Assembly: GCA_007124345.1 (NCBI GenBank)
Contig: SLFH01000316.1
Location: 1 to 7,789, forward strand
Source of the DNA: Phycisphaerales bacterium
GTDB lineage: Bacteria > Planctomycetota > Phycisphaerae > Phycisphaerales > UBA1924
Direction of reading: 5' to 3'
Length of the DNA stretch: 7,789 bases
Positions 5,769 to 7,789 of this stretch are shown here, in pieces. The notes beneath the pieces are model-generated. The model made no database searches, had not been told where the DNA came from, and was given only the letters and a program-made list of their open reading frames with translations. A program made the translations under genes and the position numbers. Every line of letters begins with the position of its first letter. The stretch's first letter is position 1.

Positions 5769-7661
5769 ATGGGCAAATCCTCCAGACTCGCGCTGCACTG
5801 GCAGATCATCATCGGCCTGGTTCTCGGCATCGTCGTCGGGCTGATCCTCAACTGGACCTGGACGCCCTACACCTGGGGGCACCTCGGCGTCGGCGACCAC
5901 ACCAACTACCTCCGAGGGCAGCCCGGGGAGCTGGGCGACCGCCCGCCGGACCGCTCGCGCGACGCGGTCGCCTGGCTGCGGACAGAGGTGGAGGATCTGG
6001 GCGTGGGCGACGGGGCGCAGCCCCTCAAGCCCCCGAGCAACGCGTACACCGGTCGCGTGGTCGCGTGGCTGCTCGACCCGATCATCTCGATGGAGGCAGA
6101 CGCCGCCGAGGCGGAACAGCCGGAAGCCGATCCGGCGGAGGACCCGGCCAGGGATCCGTCCCAGGAGCCGCCGCCCGCGCCCGCCTTCGACCCCGAGCTT
6201 CGTGCGGAGGCGAGGGCGTGGCTGCTCGAGCGGATGGACACGGCGCTGGAGACGATCGACGAGCGGTCGAACTACGCCGTCCGCCCGATCCAGCCCCCCG
6301 ACGATGAGCTGTTGGCGATCGAGGTTCGCTGGCTCGTGTCGCCCCTGGCGGTCGAGGACCCCAACGCCGAGGCGGGCTTCGCGGCCGCGATCCCCAAGCT
6401 CGTGGCGAACCTGAACAACATGGTCGGCGAGCTCTTCAAGAGGTCGCTGCTGTTCATCGCGGTGCCGATCGTGCTGTTCAGCCTGATCGCGGGCGTGGCG
6501 AGCCTGAACGACACGGCCAAGCTCGGGCGCATCGGCGGCAAGACCATCGGCATCTACATCTGCACGACCGCCCTTGCGATCACCATCGGCCTGACCCTTG
6601 CGAACCTGATCGGCCCGGGCAAGGTGACGAGCGAGCGCCACCAGGCGTACTTCGACTCGATGATCGAGGGCGCCGAGCCCAAGACCGAGGCCCCGCCCAA
6701 TGTCTGGTCGTTCCTCCAGAGCATCGTGCCGACCAACCCGTTCAGCGCGATCGCCAACGCGGAGATGCTCCAGGTCGTTTTCACCGGGCTGGTGATCGGG
6801 ATCGGGCTGACGCTGATCCCGGGGCGGAGGTCGGCGCCGGTGGTCGCCTTCTTCCAGACGCTGACAGATGTGATCATCAAGCTCGTGATGCTGCTGATGC
6901 TCACGGCGCCCTACGCGGTCTTCGCCCTGATCGTGCCGGTGGTCGCCAGCCTCGGGCTGGAGATCCTGGGCATGCTGATCTACTACGCCTTCTGCGTGCT
7001 GCTGGGGCTGGCGATCATGATGTTCGTTGTGTACCCCGGGCTCCTGCGCCTGGTCACGCCGGTGCGTTACGGGAGGTTCTTCGGCGCCATCGCGCCGGCG
7101 CAGCTCCTGGCGTTCAGCTCGTCGAGCTCGGCGGCAACGCTGCCGGTCACGATGGAGTGCTGCGAGCGGCGTCTTGGCGTCAAGGAAGAGGTCGTCAGCT
7201 TCGTGCTGCCCGTGGGCGCGACGATCAACATGGACGGGACGGCCCTCTACCAAGGCGTCGCGGCGGTCTTTATCGCCCAGCTCTTCGCCCTCGACCTGAC
7301 CATCGCCCAGCAGCTCACGATCGTGCTGACCGCGACGCTCGCCTCGATCGGCACCGCCGGCGTCCCCGGCGCAGGCATGGTCATGCTGGTGATCGTCCTC
7401 CAGAGCGCGAACATCCCCGTCGAGGGCATCGCGATCATCCTCGGCGTCGACCGCCTCCTGGACATGTGCCGCACGGCGTGCAATGTCACCGGCGACGCGG
7501 CGGTCTGCGCCGTCGTCGGGCACACCGAGGGCGAGCTGCTCACCGAGGAGGAGGTCGAACGCCTCTACGGCGACATCGACGACCCCGAGACGATCGACGA
7601 GGGCGACCCGCCCGGGGATGAGCCCCCCGACGCGCCTCTGGTGCCCGAGAAGAAGGGCTAG
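5769..7661 (+). CDS. Glutamate/aspartate-type dicarboxylate:cation symporter (DAACS family) with large periplasmic insertion
   Basis: A 630-residue inner-membrane secondary transporter expected to import acidic amino acids (or related dicarboxylates) with Na+ or H+. Conserved motifs match the GltPh/EAAT fold: serine-rich HP1 tip FSSSSSAATLP (449-459), helix 7 NMDGT (487-491), HP2 SIGTAGVPGAG (526-536) and helix 8 with Asp561, Asp565, Arg568, Thr569, Asn572 and Asp576. These correspond to GltPh D390, D394, R397, T398, N401 and D405. The Arg at 568 is the one that binds the substrate side-chain carboxylate, so acidic substrates are favoured. Family members are usually ~400-450 residues. The excess lies between helix 1 (~11-28) and helix 2 (~224-247): ~187 residues (29-215), periplasmic by family topology, with an acidic Pro/Ala-rich stretch at ~108-140. 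The C-terminus (~589-630) is an acidic, Pro-rich tail. AGGAG precedes the start. The gene diverges from the exporter and ends before a strong hairpin. Confidence 0.93.
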   Translation: MGKSSRLALHWQIIIGLVLGIVVGLILNWTWTPYTWGHLGVGDHTNYLRGQPGELGDRPPDRSRDAVAWLRTEVEDLGVGDGAQPLKPPSNAYTGRVVAWLLDPIISMEADAAEAEQPEADPAEDPARDPSQEPPPAPAFDPELRAEARAWLLERMDTALETIDERSNYAVRPIQPPDDELLAIEVRWLVSPLAVEDPNAEAGFAAAIPKLVANLNNMVGELFKRSLLFIAVPIVLFSLIAGVASLNDTAKLGRIGGKTIGIYICTTALAITIGLTLANLIGPGKVTSERHQAYFDSMIEGAEPKTEAPPNVWSFLQSIVPTNPFSAIANAEMLQVVFTGLVIGIGLTLIPGRRSAPVVAFFQTLTDVIIKLVMLLMLTAPYAVFALIVPVVASLGLEILGMLIYYAFCVLLGLAIMMFVVYPGLLRLVTPVRYGRFFGAIAPAQLLAFSSSSSAATLPVTMECCERRLGVKEEVVSFVLPVGATINMDGTALYQGVAAVFIAQLFALDLTIAQQLTIVLTATLASIGTAGVPGAGMVMLVIVLQSANIPVEGIAIILGVDRLLDMCRTACNVTGDAAVCAVVGHTEGELLTEEEVERLYGDIDDPETIDEGDPPGDEPPDAPLVPEKKG

Positions 7662-7686
7662 TCGTCGGTCCCCATGCAAGGAAACA

Positions 7687-7716
7687 ACCGGCCGGCCCCG
7701 TTCGAGGCCGGCCGGT
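7687..7716. terminator. Strong GC hairpin after the symporter gene, possibly bidirectional
   Basis: ACCGGCCGGCC (7687-7697) pairs perfectly over 11 bp with GGCCGGCCGGT (7706-7716) around an 8-base loop, 25 bases after the TAG at 7659-7661. On the + strand the tail is TCCAATG, with no T-run. On the minus strand the tail is TGTTTCCTTG, so it may serve better as terminator for a convergent gene lying to the right of the window. Confidence 0.6.
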
Positions 7717-7789
7717 CCAATGCGCGGGCAGGGCCAGGGGGTCTGGAGGAGATGCTCCCCCCGGCCGGCCCTTGGGGTGGTCCGGCGAT

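Noticed and set aside
5754..7679. 641-codon minus-strand open frame covering the symporter gene
   Set aside because: The translation is a low-complexity mix of Asp, Arg, His, Gln and Gly typical of antisense reading in high-GC DNA. The + strand frame has unmistakable transporter motifs and a Shine-Dalgarno site.
7717..7789. Possible end of a convergent minus-strand gene at the right edge
   Set aside because: Several minus-strand frames are open over this short stretch and none shows a recognisable protein end. The T-rich tail of the 7687-7716 hairpin is only a hint that such a gene may lie beyond the window.
1..7789. CRISPR arrays, insertion sequences, integrase sites next to the tRNA, toxin-antitoxin or defence genes
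   Set aside because: No regularly spaced direct repeats, transposase or integrase motifs are seen, and I found no duplicate of the tRNA 3' end elsewhere in the window. Base composition and codon choice look uniform, with no sign of recent transfer.

Overview
The window is about two-thirds G+C. It most likely comes from a planctomycete, probably of the class Phycisphaerae. The best evidence is the large secreted protein that ends in a two-repeat, aspartate-rich dockerin-like module (D-x-N-x-D-G-x-x-D-A-D-D twice, then a final Gly-Cys), a C-terminus I associate with that group. The lineage call rests on recognition, not on a search.

Layout, left to right: (1) positions 3-152 hold the last 49 codons of a + strand gene cut by the window edge, followed by a small hairpin. 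(2) A self-contained + strand tRNA unit follows: a plausible promoter (178-205), tRNA-Gln with anticodon CTG (254-325) and a strong intrinsic terminator (348-384). (3) A hairpin-rich spacer (385-538) includes the likely terminator of the next gene, which converges from the right. (4) A minus-strand gene (3544-539) encodes a 1001-residue exported, trypsin-like modular serine protease. It has a signal peptide, a catalytic domain, two tandem beta-sandwich repeats, a P/homoB domain, a cadherin/Ig-like domain, a MAM-like jelly roll and the dockerin-like tail. (5) After a 150-bp gap, a minus-strand gene (5635-3695) encodes a complete ABC exporter half-transporter (membrane domain plus ATPase). (6) A 133-bp divergent intergenic region separates it from a + strand gene (5769-7661) for a sodium/proton-coupled glutamate/aspartate-type symporter of the DAACS family. 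(7) A strong GC hairpin (7687-7716) closes that gene, and the last ~70 bases hold nothing I can identify.

The genes look like ordinary chromosomal housekeeping, transport and secretion functions. I see no mobile element, CRISPR array, toxin-antitoxin pair or defence cassette. The protease and exporter share a strand and could be co-transcribed, but the protease has its own Sec-type signal peptide and does not need that exporter to leave the cytoplasm. A loose physiological link (extracellular proteolysis beside amino-acid uptake) is possible but speculative.

The most unusual item is the symporter. About 190 extra residues, acidic and proline-rich in the middle, are inserted in the periplasmic loop between membrane helices 1 and 2, while all the substrate- and cation-binding motifs remain intact. 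Also notable are the protease's multi-domain architecture and the exporter gene's apparent lack of room for a 5' leader.
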